DNA from: Bacillota bacterium
GTDB taxonomy: Bacteria; Bacillota; Clostridia; Acetivibrionales; DSM-1351
Direction of reading: 5' to 3'
DNA length: 64,000 nucleotides
NCBI GenBank assembly: GCA_023393115.1
Contig: JAEWMS010000011.1
Location: 1 to 64,000 of the forward strand
Each line of letters begins with the position of its first letter. The stretch's first letter is position 1. Positions 7,935 through 15,810 of the stretch are shown one piece after another. Under the pieces are notes generated by a model. It did not search any database, was not told where the DNA came from, and saw nothing but the letters and a program-made list of their open reading frames with translations. The translations under genes were made by a program, and so were the position numbers.

Positions 7935-8903
7935 TTATTCTCTGCTGTTGCATTTAAAGTCTTCAGCATTTATGATTTCAATGTTCTTTCCATTCTGGTC
8001 AAACTGTTCAACCTGGGTGTTGTTTATATCACTGACGGTAACCGCACCCTGGAAGGCTACTTCATGATAAACTCCATCTGCGTCTGAACCGGATATGCTG
8101 AGTTTAGTTTCAAAAGATTTTACTTGATTTTCCGAATCCACATCAAACTTAACCAGTAAAGCCGTAATCTTCACGTTCTGCTTCAAAACCGGTAATAAAT
8201 CCTTATCAGCTTCTATAAGATCTTTCATGAATGGAAGTTTTTCAACTAATAATTGTTTTTCTTTGTCACTCATTTCGGATTTATTGTGTCTGGAGGCTTT
8301 GTCTTCGTCACTGACTGCTGCTGCCGTTAATAAATTGAGTGCTGCAGGTACCTCATTTTGATCCAAATCCATTGTTATAGTTTTGGAACCGTCACCATTC
8401 TTTGTTAACTCAAATTGGGACTTTAAATCTCCTACAAAGTAATCCAAAAGGGCTTCTTCGGTTGCTCCCATTTCGTCATGACCTACATATTCCTCACTGT
8501 TGTAATCAGCATGTCTCTTTCCATGCTCCTTTTTAACATTTTCCAGTTTGTAGTACTTTGAGTTTGCGTTATCGGAAAGGTATACCTCATCATCCTTGTG
8601 GTATAAAGAAAGATCTTGTTTTATACCCTTCAGATCAATCTGAACATCTCCGCTTATCTGATCCTTCTCATGATTTGCTTTTACCCTTCCTATAAACGCC
8701 GTGATTATTTTACCGTTGTCGGATACTTGAAAGGACCCGTCAATTGAAGCGTTTGTATGAGCTTCAGTTCTCTTTGAATCCTTCAATATTTCTTTCAGGG
8801 CCTCATAACCCCCATTCCCTGTGTTTGCTGCAAATGCGGTGGCCGTAAACAAGGTAACCGCGGCCATAACCAGTACTCCAAGCTTAACCTTTTTGTTTTT
8901 CAT
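7935..8903 (-). CDS. Secreted hypothetical protein, first gene of exporter/two-component operon
   Basis: A 322-residue protein with a clear signal peptide (KKVKLGVLVMAAVTLFTATAFA, cleaved after AFA) and no lipobox cysteine. The mature part is hydrophilic and probably beta-rich, with repeated phrases such as ISGDVQIDLKG, DDEVYLSDNANSKYYKLENV and KSFETKLSISGSD. These suggest an LolA- or DUF-type beta-sheet fold that binds hydrophobic ligand, but I do not recognise a family. It is 26 bases upstream of the ABC ATPase and in the same direction, so it may be the extracytoplasmic partner or sensor input of the exporter and its kinase. That role is inferred from position only. Confidence 0.65.
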   Translation of the reverse strand: MKNKKVKLGVLVMAAVTLFTATAFAANTGNGGYEALKEILKDSKRTEAHTNASIDGSFQVSDNGKIITAFIGRVKANHEKDQISGDVQIDLKGIKQDLSLYHKDDEVYLSDNANSKYYKLENVKKEHGKRHADYNSEEYVGHDEMGATEEALLDYFVGDLKSQFELTKNGDGSKTITMDLDQNEVPAALNLLTAAAVSDEDKASRHNKSEMSDKEKQLLVEKLPFMKDLIEADKDLLPVLKQNVKITALLVKFDVDSENQVKSFETKLSISGSDADGVYHEVAFQGAVTVSDINNTQVEQFDQNGKNIEIINAEDFKCNSRE

Positions 8904-9240
8904 TTTACTATCTCTCCAATCAAAATTTATTTATAGCTTCCTGCTACACTTTGAATTATAGAGGGCAACAATAAAACTCTTCGAAAGGAATTCTAAAAAT
9001 TTTCTAAAATTAGTTAATAAAACTAGAACAAAGGTGGCAAAGTCACTTTTGTTTGCGCATGTGCCTTTCCTAGCAGATAATGTTTTCATTGAACTTATTG
9101 TCCAAGGAAAATTTGGCACGCGCATAAATTAATAGTTTTTTATTGTATAGGAAAACTTTTACATATATCGTGTACGCCTTTATCTGTGCGTGTTCCAATA
9201 ATCATCTTTACAAAAATATTTATACTTTCCTAGACAATAA
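8904..9240. other. Intergenic leader region, no gene seen
   Basis: This region of about 340 bases should hold the minus-strand promoter of the secreted-protein/ABC/two-component operon. A TATAAT box is present on the minus strand at 8955-8960, but no good -35 box is found at 16-18 bases. A 64-codon open frame across it lacks an RBS and any recognisable features. Confidence 0.4.
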
Positions 9241-9283
9241 AAAAGGTGGACGTGCCCACTGTAAAGCACGTCTACCTTTTTTT
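9241..9283 (-). terminator. Strong (bidirectional) terminator after yabG
   Basis: Arms AAAAGGTGGACGTGC (9241-9255) and GCACGTCTACCTTTT (9266-9280) pair with one mismatch, with T runs on both sides. Confidence 0.75.
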
Positions 9284-9291
9284 AAGTGAGT

Positions 9292-9377
9292 AATGAAAAG
9301 TGAAAGGTAAAGAGTTATGGTTGATTGGCTTCGCCAATCTTCATTAACTTTTCACTTTTCACCCTTAACTTTTCATT
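9292..9377. repeat. Imperfect inverted repeat abutting the yabG stop codon
   Basis: The outer arms begin and end AATGAAAAGT / ACTTTTCATT, and the core is GATTGGC-TTC-GCCAATC (9323-9339). The right arm contains three variants of AAAAGTGAAAAGT, so the arms differ in length. The element stops exactly at the yabG stop codon. It resembles dispersed intergenic repeats of clostridial genomes, but copy number cannot be judged from this window. Confidence 0.5.
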
Positions 9378-10186
9378 TATTTATACTGTCCCCTTGTTTC
9401 TTTACCACCAATTCCGTTACTTCCGGTAATAGTGAGTGATATTACCTTCTGGGGCTCTAGTATTGTAGCATTATCTGTGATTGAAACCTTCTGTGCCACT
9501 ATTGCAGGGTCAAGGGCATTAATCAGAACTCTTTTAGGTGAGCTTGCAAAGTTTGCGCCAGCTTCCATTATAGCCTCGTAATAGGATTGGCAGGCTCCTG
9601 CAAAAATACATAGTTTGTCTGGATCAGGTTGGTATTCCCTTGCGATTTTAACAGCTTCTATAAAGTAGGACGAATTGGCGTAACTTTCAAGGGATTTATA
9701 GTTCTTTGCGTTCTTCTTTAAACCATCATGGCCTGTTAATACCAGTATATTGGGTTTATAGGTACGCAGGTACTGCCTTACTACTGAAGGCTGTCTATCC
9801 TCGCTTACCCATTTTCCATAGCAGGTTATCTTGCCTTGTTTGTAAAAATCTATACACTGGTTCATAAAATCCTGAGCCGAATCAATATGAAGAATCCTGC
9901 CGGGCCGCTTTCTAAGCCTGTTTATGAAGCCTCTGCAGTATGGGCCGTCACATTCAATACTGCTCTTGGTCTGATAAAGTTCTCTATATGCTCTTGTATA
10001 TGCTGTTCTCGCATCCTGTATTTCCAGGTCATCTGCTTTGGAATCCGCTTCTATTCTGGAAGATAGCCCACGTAAAACATAACATTCAGACCCGTCGCAA
10101 TCTGGTATTATGTTAACTACTCTAAAAAGAAGATCCCCTCCATAAGACCTTCTTGTAACAACATCTCCAACCTTAAATTTAGTCAA
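9377..10186 (-). CDS. yabG: Sporulation-specific protease YabG
   Basis: A 269-residue protein matching the YabG family along its length. It has an N-terminal KFKVGDVVTRRSYGGDLLF segment, a central HIDSAQDF and VLTGHDG region, and the C-terminal half FAGACQSYYEAIMEAGANFA then LINALDPAIVAQKVS. YabG is a cysteine-type protease made in the mother cell that processes spore-coat proteins; the GACQSYYEA cysteine and LTGHDG histidine are candidates for its catalytic residues. TTG at 10186 is chosen because GGAG lies 8 bases upstream; an in-frame GTG at 10195 overlaps the RBS. The presence of the gene implies a spore former. Confidence 0.9.
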   Translation of the reverse strand: MTKFKVGDVVTRRSYGGDLLFRVVNIIPDCDGSECYVLRGLSSRIEADSKADDLEIQDARTAYTRAYRELYQTKSSIECDGPYCRGFINRLRKRPGRILHIDSAQDFMNQCIDFYKQGKITCYGKWVSEDRQPSVVRQYLRTYKPNILVLTGHDGLKKNAKNYKSLESYANSSYFIEAVKIAREYQPDPDKLCIFAGACQSYYEAIMEAGANFASSPKRVLINALDPAIVAQKVSITDNATILEPQKVISLTITGSNGIGGKETRGQYK

Positions 10187-10306
10187 AAAAATCACTCCAA
10201 AATTAACTTTTTATTGCATAATATGCAACCGGGAATGATTTTGGGACTAATCGAGACTATTGTTTACTTAATATTTATTATTTTATTGATAATTTTGGCA
10301 GATATA

Positions 10307-10334
10307 TTGACATAGGAAAATTAAGGAGTATAAT
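10307..10334 (+). promoter_or_regulatory. Promoter of the cad operon
   Basis: TTGACA (10307-10312) and TATAAT (10329-10334) are both perfect consensus boxes, separated by 16 bases. Confidence 0.8.
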
Positions 10335-10339
10335 TTAAT

Positions 10340-10359
10340 ATATGAACAGTTGTTCATAT
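10340..10359. promoter_or_regulatory. CadC/SmtB-type operator
   Basis: ATATGAACA-GT-TGTTCATAT is a perfect 9-2-9 palindrome, 5 bases after the -10 box, where it would cover the transcription start. It matches the known form of ArsR/SmtB/CadC sites (TGAAC...GTTCA type). Confidence 0.85.
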
Positions 10360-10419
10360 GATGTTAAACTCAAATGACAATGAACTGCTTTTCAATAAAA
10401 TAACCCAGGAGGGAAACAA

Positions 10420-10782
10420 ATGACAGCAGAACAAGGTATTGAGAAATGTGACTGGCTCTGTATCCACCAGGATGTAGTTAATAAGGTAATCCGCAGTATG
10501 CCGGAAGAAACTCAGCTTTATGACCTGGCAGAATTATTCAAAATTTTTGGTGATACTACCAGGATAAAAATATTATACGTACTGTTCCAATCAGAGATGT
10601 GTGTCTGCGATATTGCTCAACTGCTTAATATGGGCCAGTCTGCCATATCTCATCAGTTAAGAGTACTCAAGCAGGCTAAGCTGGTTAAGGCCAGACGAGA
10701 CGGCAAAACAATGTTTTATTCACTTGCCGATTCCCATGTAAGAACAATCATCGATCAGGGCTTTGAACATATTGAAGAATAA
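10420..10782 (+). CDS. cadC: Metal-sensing ArsR-family repressor CadC
   Basis: A 120-residue winged-helix repressor. The alpha3N metal motif is seen as EMCVCDIAQLL, with Cys61 and Cys63. Two further cysteines, Cys10 and Cys14, stand in the N-terminal extension (KCDWLC). This spacing (4, 44, 2) equals that of the Cys7/11/58/60 Cd/Pb/Bi site of staphylococcal CadC. The recognition helix is SAISHQLRVLKQAKLV. It is the first gene of a metal-efflux operon with a consensus promoter and a palindromic operator over the start site, so it should repress the operon until Cd(II), Pb(II) or Zn(II) binds. RBS GGAGG. Confidence 0.9.
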   Translation: MTAEQGIEKCDWLCIHQDVVNKVIRSMPEETQLYDLAELFKIFGDTTRIKILYVLFQSEMCVCDIAQLLNMGQSAISHQLRVLKQAKLVKARRDGKTMFYSLADSHVRTIIDQGFEHIEE

Positions 10783-10844
10783 GCATTAACAAGTTGTTTG
10801 AAAAAATAGTTGCAGATTTAGTAAAAAATATTGGAGGCGTTATT

Positions 10845-11063
10845 ATGAAGAAAGTATATAAACTAGAAGACCTTGGCTGTGCAAACTGTGCTTCAAAAAT
10901 GGAAAGAGAGATAAGCAAACTCCACGGAGTAAACAGTGCTTCTGTAAACTTTTTAACTCAAAAGCTTACCCTGGAATCAGACGAAAATCTATCAGAGGAA
11001 ACAGTCAACACAATACAAAAAATAATTAAGAAAATTGAACCCTATTGTAAGTTAAGAGTTTAG
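10845..11063 (+). CDS. Stand-alone HMA heavy-metal-binding domain protein
   Basis: A 72-residue single-domain protein with the metal motif GCANCASKME (Cys12, Cys15) of the HMA fold. The start is set at MKKVYKL because TTGGAGG precedes it. It lies between cadC and the P-type ATPase, 11 bases upstream of the latter. The ATPase lacks its own N-terminal HMA domain, so this protein probably acts as the detached metal-binding domain or as a soluble metallochaperone for it. The sequence around the motif (LEDLGCANCA) resembles the first domain of Zn/Cd ATPases more than copper chaperones such as CopZ (MxCxxC). Confidence 0.85.
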   Translation: MKKVYKLEDLGCANCASKMEREISKLHGVNSASVNFLTQKLTLESDENLSEETVNTIQKIIKKIEPYCKLRV

Positions 11064-11074
11064 TCGGAGGTCAT

Positions 11075-12934
11075 ATGTCTATATCCAGAACCCAAAAAAC
11101 TATAATCAGAATTTCACTTGGTGCAGTATTATTTTTAGCAGCTTTAATTGCTCCTGTTTCAGGCTATTGGGAACTTTCAATATTTCTGGCAGCATATTTT
11201 ATCATTGGTGGTGATGTCCTTCTTAGGGCAGTAAGAAATATTGCCCACGGACAGGTTTTTGATGAGAATTTTCTAATGTGTATTGCCACTGTGGGAGCTT
11301 TTTTTGTTGGAGAATATCCCGAAGGTGTTGCGGTTATGCTATTCTATCAGGTTGGTGAACTCTTTCAGGATTATGCAGTGGACCGTTCCAGAGAGTCAAT
11401 AGGCTCCCTGATGAACATTCGTCCTGACTATGCCAATCTTAAGAAGGACGGAGAGCTGATAACCGTTGATCCCGAAGAAGTTAAGATTAATGACATAATA
11501 GTTGTTAAAGCAGGAGAGAAAATTCCTCTCGACGGAACAGTTATCGAGGGCTATTCAATGGTTGATACCTCCGCACTGACAGGTGAAGCTGTTCCTCGAG
11601 AAGTAACGGTAGACAGTGAAGTATTAAGCGGGTGTATCAATATAAATGGCTTACTTACAATTAAAGTAACAAAGGAATTTGGTGAATCAACTGTTGCTAA
11701 AATTCTCGACCTGGTTGAAAATTCAAGCAGTAAGAAAGCCAAGGCTGAGAACTTTATTACAAAGTTTGCCAGGTATTATACTCCGGTTGTTGTTATTGTA
11801 GCAGCGCTAATGGCAGTTATCCCCCCTCTGCTGGTACCTGGAGCTGAATTCAAAGACTGGCTGTACAGAGCCTTAAACTTTTTGGTTGTTTCCTGTCCCT
11901 GTGCCCTTGTAATATCCATTCCCTTGGGATTTTTCGGCGGAATCGGCGGGGCTTCAAAGTCAGGTATTCTTATTAAAGGTGGTAACTATCTTGAGGCGCT
12001 GGCTGATGCAGAAATTGTTGTTTTCGATAAGACCGGTACTCTGACAAAAGGGACTTTCAATGTTGCAGAGCTTCACCCCGTTGATATTGGCGAAGCAGAA
12101 CTGGTCGAATTAACAGCACTGGCCGAAAGTTATTCAAACCATCCTATATCTCAATCTTTGAAAAAAGCCTATGGTAAAGAAATTGACAATTCGAGGATTA
12201 AGGACGTGGAGGAAATTCCGGGTCATGGGGTAAAAGCAGTTGTTGATGGTAAGTCGATATATGCAGGAAACGCGAAGCTTATGAAGAGCATTGATGTAGC
12301 TTATTATACCGGCGAGGTAGTGGGTACGGCGGTCCACGTGGCCGTAGGCTCTAAGTATGCAGGTTATATTGTTATATCAGATGAAATCAAGGAAGATTCA
12401 GCTTCTGCCATAAAGCAACTGAAAGCAAGAGATATCAGAAGGATAGTAATGCTTACCGGCGATGCTAAAATAGTGGGCGAAGCAGTAGCAGAGCAGCTGG
12501 GTCTTGATGAAGTATATACCGAGCTTCTTCCGGGTGATAAAGTAAATGAAGTGGAAAAGCTAATTGGAGAGAAGTCTCCCAAAGGTAAGCTGGTCTTTGT
12601 GGGGGATGGTATAAATGATGCCCCCGTACTTTCGAGAGCTGACATCGGTATTGCAATGGGGGGCCTCGGCTCAGATGCCGCAATAGAAGCAGCCGATATA
12701 GTAATAATGGATGATCAGGTTTCCAAAATCTCTACAGCTATTGCCATAGCAAAAAAGACTTTGCGGATTGTAAAACAAAATATAGTTTTTGCTTTGGGTA
12801 TTAAAGCCCTGGTATTGATAATGGCTGCCTTCGGTCTGTCAAACCTCTGGGAAGCGGTTTTTGCCGATGTAGGAGTTTCCTTTATTGCTATATTGAATTC
12901 CTCAAGAGCCCTTAAAACACCGACAAATGAGTAA
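11075..12934 (+). CDS. cadA: Cd/Zn/Pb-translocating P1B-type ATPase
   Basis: A 619-residue P-type ATPase. Features in order: membrane helices from residue 10; actuator loop with DTSALTGEAVP (about 164-174); metal-binding CPC at 274-276 in SCPCALV; phosphorylated Asp318 in DKTGTLTKG; HP motif (YSNHPISQ); GDGINDAP near 512; and final helices. CPC plus the CadC partner points to Zn(II)/Cd(II)/Pb(II) export. The N-terminal HMA domain usual in CadA/ZntA is missing and is encoded separately just upstream. RBS CGGAGG. The gene is about 100 residues shorter than classical CadA for this reason. Confidence 0.9.
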   Translation: MSISRTQKTIIRISLGAVLFLAALIAPVSGYWELSIFLAAYFIIGGDVLLRAVRNIAHGQVFDENFLMCIATVGAFFVGEYPEGVAVMLFYQVGELFQDYAVDRSRESIGSLMNIRPDYANLKKDGELITVDPEEVKINDIIVVKAGEKIPLDGTVIEGYSMVDTSALTGEAVPREVTVDSEVLSGCININGLLTIKVTKEFGESTVAKILDLVENSSSKKAKAENFITKFARYYTPVVVIVAALMAVIPPLLVPGAEFKDWLYRALNFLVVSCPCALVISIPLGFFGGIGGASKSGILIKGGNYLEALADAEIVVFDKTGTLTKGTFNVAELHPVDIGEAELVELTALAESYSNHPISQSLKKAYGKEIDNSRIKDVEEIPGHGVKAVVDGKSIYAGNAKLMKSIDVAYYTGEVVGTAVHVAVGSKYAGYIVISDEIKEDSASAIKQLKARDIRRIVMLTGDAKIVGEAVAEQLGLDEVYTELLPGDKVNEVEKLIGEKSPKGKLVFVGDGINDAPVLSRADIGIAMGGLGSDAAIEAADIVIMDDQVSKISTAIAIAKKTLRIVKQNIVFALGIKALVLIMAAFGLSNLWEAVFADVGVSFIAILNSSRALKTPTNE

Positions 12935-12986
12935 TGGAGATTGGAAACACGATATAGAAACATTGAGTAATAAAAGGATAAAGAAT

Positions 12987-13628
12987 ATGGAGCTTGATAC
13001 GGTGATAAATAAATATACTGACCCGGAGAGTAACAACCGGGATTCAATAGTTATTGTTTTACATGAGATTTATGGTGTTAATAAACACATCGCGACTACT
13101 ACCGAAAGGTTTAGGCAAAAGGGTTTTGCCGCCGAATGTCCTGATTTCACAGGTCTTGCAAAACCCTTTACATATGACTGCCAGCAGGAAGCCTACCAAC
13201 ATTTTATTCAGAATGTAGGCTTCACTGAAGCGGCCCGCCAGGTTCTCTCCCATGTTGATCGGGTTAAGAGAGAGGGTTACCGCAAGGTAATATTATGTGG
13301 TTTTAGCATTGGAGCAACAGTGGCCTGGCTTTTAAGTGAAGACAAGAGTATTGACGGAGTTATCGGATTCTATGGTTCCCGCATCAGGGATTACCCGGGT
13401 ATCAATCCCCACTGCCCTACCCTTCTGCTTTTCCCCACATATGAAGAGTCCTTTAACGTCACAAGCTTTGCTACTTCACTAAAAAAAGAACGGGTAATGG
13501 TAATGGTACTTGAAGGGAGCCATGGTTTTGCCGATCCTTTTTCATCATGCTATAACGAGGCTTCCTGCTTAAAGGCAGATATACTTGTAAAAGCTTTTCT
13601 TAACAATTATTCAGACCAGGTTTACTAA
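12987..13628 (+). CDS. Dienelactone-hydrolase-family alpha/beta hydrolase
   Basis: A 213-residue alpha/beta hydrolase of the dienelactone hydrolase family. The strand-turn IVLHEIYGVNKHI, the nucleophile elbow LCGFSIGATVA and a late GSHGFADPF give a plausible Ser-Asp-His triad. In classical dienelactone hydrolases the nucleophile is Cys; here it is Ser (G-F-S-I-G). The start at 12987 (MELDTV) has an AAGGA element 9 bases upstream; an earlier ATG at 12927 overlaps the end of cadA and lacks an RBS. It follows cadA by 52 bases and may be co-transcribed, with no obvious link to metal resistance. Substrate unknown. Confidence 0.75.
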   Translation: MELDTVINKYTDPESNNRDSIVIVLHEIYGVNKHIATTTERFRQKGFAAECPDFTGLAKPFTYDCQQEAYQHFIQNVGFTEAARQVLSHVDRVKREGYRKVILCGFSIGATVAWLLSEDKSIDGVIGFYGSRIRDYPGINPHCPTLLLFPTYEESFNVTSFATSLKKERVMVMVLEGSHGFADPFSSCYNEASCLKADILVKAFLNNYSDQVY

Positions 13629-13637
13629 GCTGTATAT

Positions 13638-14648
13638 TTAATGGCTTGGGTCAAAATCCACGTAAGGTACATCATTCTCCAGGTTTATTCTTATGTTGTC
13701 ATACACCTGCCTTTCCTCAATGCTCATACCTTCAATATCAAGATGAGCTATAGCTACCATGTATAGCAAATAATCTCTGAACTTCATAAACAGTGGGATT
13801 TTTTTTATCCAATAATCACTCAAATTGTTTTCAGAAAAGTACCCCTCAAAAAAACTATCGCTGAATCGTTTCATAAATTCTTTCCTAAGGTTTCTTTCCA
13901 TGAAAGGTATCCCATAGAGACTGTCATAAAACGCTATAGCAATATCATACGAAAACCAGTTGTAGCAACAGTCATCAAAATCAAAGACTGTTATTCTGCC
14001 CTCGTTAACAAGGAAATTTAACATATGTAAGTCACTATGTACCAATCCATATGAATCCTTGTCTTTTGGTAAACTGTTCAATTCATTGAGCAGCTTCTTC
14101 CATTTTCCTAAAACTACTTGGTTGGTATCTGACACAACCAAGTCAGGGCTAAAAATCGAGTTTTCTACAGATATACTCTCCTCATTCCACTCATTTCTCT
14201 TGAATTCCACTTTTGCAGGTACGTAGCCTTTCGTTAATCTGTGCATCTTACCTATTGTCTTTCCCCAGTTATAAAACAATTTATCGTTCCAAATACTTGT
14301 ATCATTTACGTCAACAGTACTTCCCACTACCCTTTCAAAAGCGCAAATATTAAAATTTTCATCGGATCCGACTTTTTCAACAAATGATTTCCCTTTCGAT
14401 AGCAGTGGTTTTACTACGTTAGCATCTCTACTGTATAAATACTGAATGAATTCTATCTCCCCTTTTATCTGGCTTTCAGCCTTTAAAGGATTTGAAAACC
14501 TTAATATAAAGTCCCTCCGTTCATTTTGTACAGAATAAATTCCGTTCATTGAAGTGCTGATTAACTGAGAACGGAACTCTCCATCTGAGTATTTATGAAC
14601 TGCCCCTCTTAAAACCTGTTCTTGAATCTTACAATTAAAAAAGCTCAA
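13638..14648 (-). CDS. Phosphotransferase (APH/homoserine kinase II-like)
   Basis: A 336-residue kinase of the aminoglycoside phosphotransferase superfamily (PF01636). The catalytic loop is HSDLHMLN (HxDxxxxN), followed by the metal-binding VFDFDDC. An N-terminal lobe with NERRDFILRFSNP supplies the ATP-binding strand. Such proteins phosphorylate small alcohols or amines (homoserine, choline, fructosamine, aminoglycosides); sequence alone does not decide. Just downstream of the AraC-type gene on the same strand (30-base gap), it may be controlled with it. Not evidence of antibiotic resistance by itself. Confidence 0.8.
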   Translation of the reverse strand: MSFFNCKIQEQVLRGAVHKYSDGEFRSQLISTSMNGIYSVQNERRDFILRFSNPLKAESQIKGEIEFIQYLYSRDANVVKPLLSKGKSFVEKVGSDENFNICAFERVVGSTVDVNDTSIWNDKLFYNWGKTIGKMHRLTKGYVPAKVEFKRNEWNEESISVENSIFSPDLVVSDTNQVVLGKWKKLLNELNSLPKDKDSYGLVHSDLHMLNFLVNEGRITVFDFDDCCYNWFSYDIAIAFYDSLYGIPFMERNLRKEFMKRFSDSFFEGYFSENNLSDYWIKKIPLFMKFRDYLLYMVAIAHLDIEGMSIEERQVYDNIRINLENDVPYVDFDPSH

Positions 14649-14678
14649 ATAAACACCTCCAATATTTACATAATTTAT

Positions 14679-15605
14679 TTATAAGTTAGACTTTCGAAGC
14701 ATAACAGGTATATAAAATTCAACCTTTGTAACTCCTTCTTCAATGCGGCTGCTGTCATATACCTCAAATGAGTACGCGTCAGAAGGTTCGTATTCCGAAT
14801 AGGGAAACCAGACTCCAAAAGCGTACTTACATATTTTATCCTCTAAATCCTTTGCAGTTATTATATCCGGGGTTACAGGGAACTCCTTTGAAAAAACTAC
14901 ATACATTTTCTTTGGAATGACTTTTCCCACGGTACCCTTTGGGATGTTTTCCAAACTGCTTACTTCAATACAAGACATACTCATATATCCGTCTTTACAG
15001 TCATAGTTGTAGCAAATATCAAAATTGGAATCTATCTTATTCGGAACTGTTTTCTTAATATCATTAAAAAACTGCTCCGCTAATGTTTCGGACTTATGAT
15101 TTGCCGTACTGCCCGGGTTTTCTACCATATCATAAAATTCCTGCCTTGAAACGAAGATTTCCTGCCCAACTACCATGAAATCACTTTTTATGTCTATTCT
15201 ATGCTTAATAAAATTGCTTTCCCGGTACTTATTGAGTTCCTTCTGAGCCATTAAATCAATCTTCTCGAATAATGTGAGCTGTGTTCTGTTTTTCCGGTAT
15301 TCATCCGGACTAATTCCATATAGCCTTTTGAAGGCTCTGGTGAAAGCATCATGAGTATTAAACTGATAATCCAAAGCAATGTCGGTTATCCTTCTGTTTG
15401 ATGCAATAATGTCCACAGCGGCACGAGCTAGTCTCCTCTTCCGGATATACTCCATAACAGGGTCACCGACAACAGCATGAAATATTCTGTGGAAATGGAA
15501 TCTGGAGAAATAGGATATTCCCGCCAGCTCCTCAATAGTCATTTTTTCTTTTAATTTGTCCTCTATATAAATCAATACTTTTTGTATCCTATGAAAATAA
15601 TCCAT
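14679..15605 (-). CDS. AraC-family regulator with GyrI-like effector domain
   Basis: A 308-residue regulator. The N-terminal AraC DNA-binding domain (about 1-105) has two helix-turn-helix units, the first with MTIEELAGISYFSRFHFHRIF and the second ending in GISPDEYRKNR. The C-terminal half (about 150-308) is a GyrI-like small-molecule-binding domain, as in Rob and SbmC, ending in EVYDSSRIEEGVTKVEFYIP. The start at 15605 follows GGAGG by 6 bases. Relatives sense lipophilic or cationic compounds. It lies directly upstream of the APH-like kinase gene. Confidence 0.88.
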   Translation of the reverse strand: MDYFHRIQKVLIYIEDKLKEKMTIEELAGISYFSRFHFHRIFHAVVGDPVMEYIRKRRLARAAVDIIASNRRITDIALDYQFNTHDAFTRAFKRLYGISPDEYRKNRTQLTLFEKIDLMAQKELNKYRESNFIKHRIDIKSDFMVVGQEIFVSRQEFYDMVENPGSTANHKSETLAEQFFNDIKKTVPNKIDSNFDICYNYDCKDGYMSMSCIEVSSLENIPKGTVGKVIPKKMYVVFSKEFPVTPDIITAKDLEDKICKYAFGVWFPYSEYEPSDAYSFEVYDSSRIEEGVTKVEFYIPVMLRKSNL

Positions 15606-15710
15606 TATCCCCCTCCATATACACATAATAAATTATATCAGCTAGAAAAGTTTTAACTCGACTTTTTTTGCTATTTTTACAGTATTGTTGCTTCTGCATT
15701 ATGACACACC

Positions 15711-15751
15711 AAAAAACAGGTTCCCACAGCTTAAAGCTTCGGGAACCTGCC
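15711..15751 (-). terminator. Terminator of putP
   Basis: CAGGTTCCC (15717-15725) pairs with GGGAACCTG (15741-15749). On the minus strand the hairpin is followed by TTTTTT. Confidence 0.8.
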
Positions 15752-15810
15752 TTTATAGTTAGTTTGTTACAATCTATTACATATGATTTCTAACATAAAA
15801 TTAAAGTATT

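Noticed and set aside
8931..9125. A 64-codon minus-strand open frame upstream of the secreted-protein gene
   Set aside because: No RBS, no family, and it covers the expected promoter region of the operon.
13638..14648. Antibiotic-resistance aminoglycoside phosphotransferase
   Set aside because: Only the general superfamily motifs are visible; many members phosphorylate ordinary metabolites and no resistance context is present.
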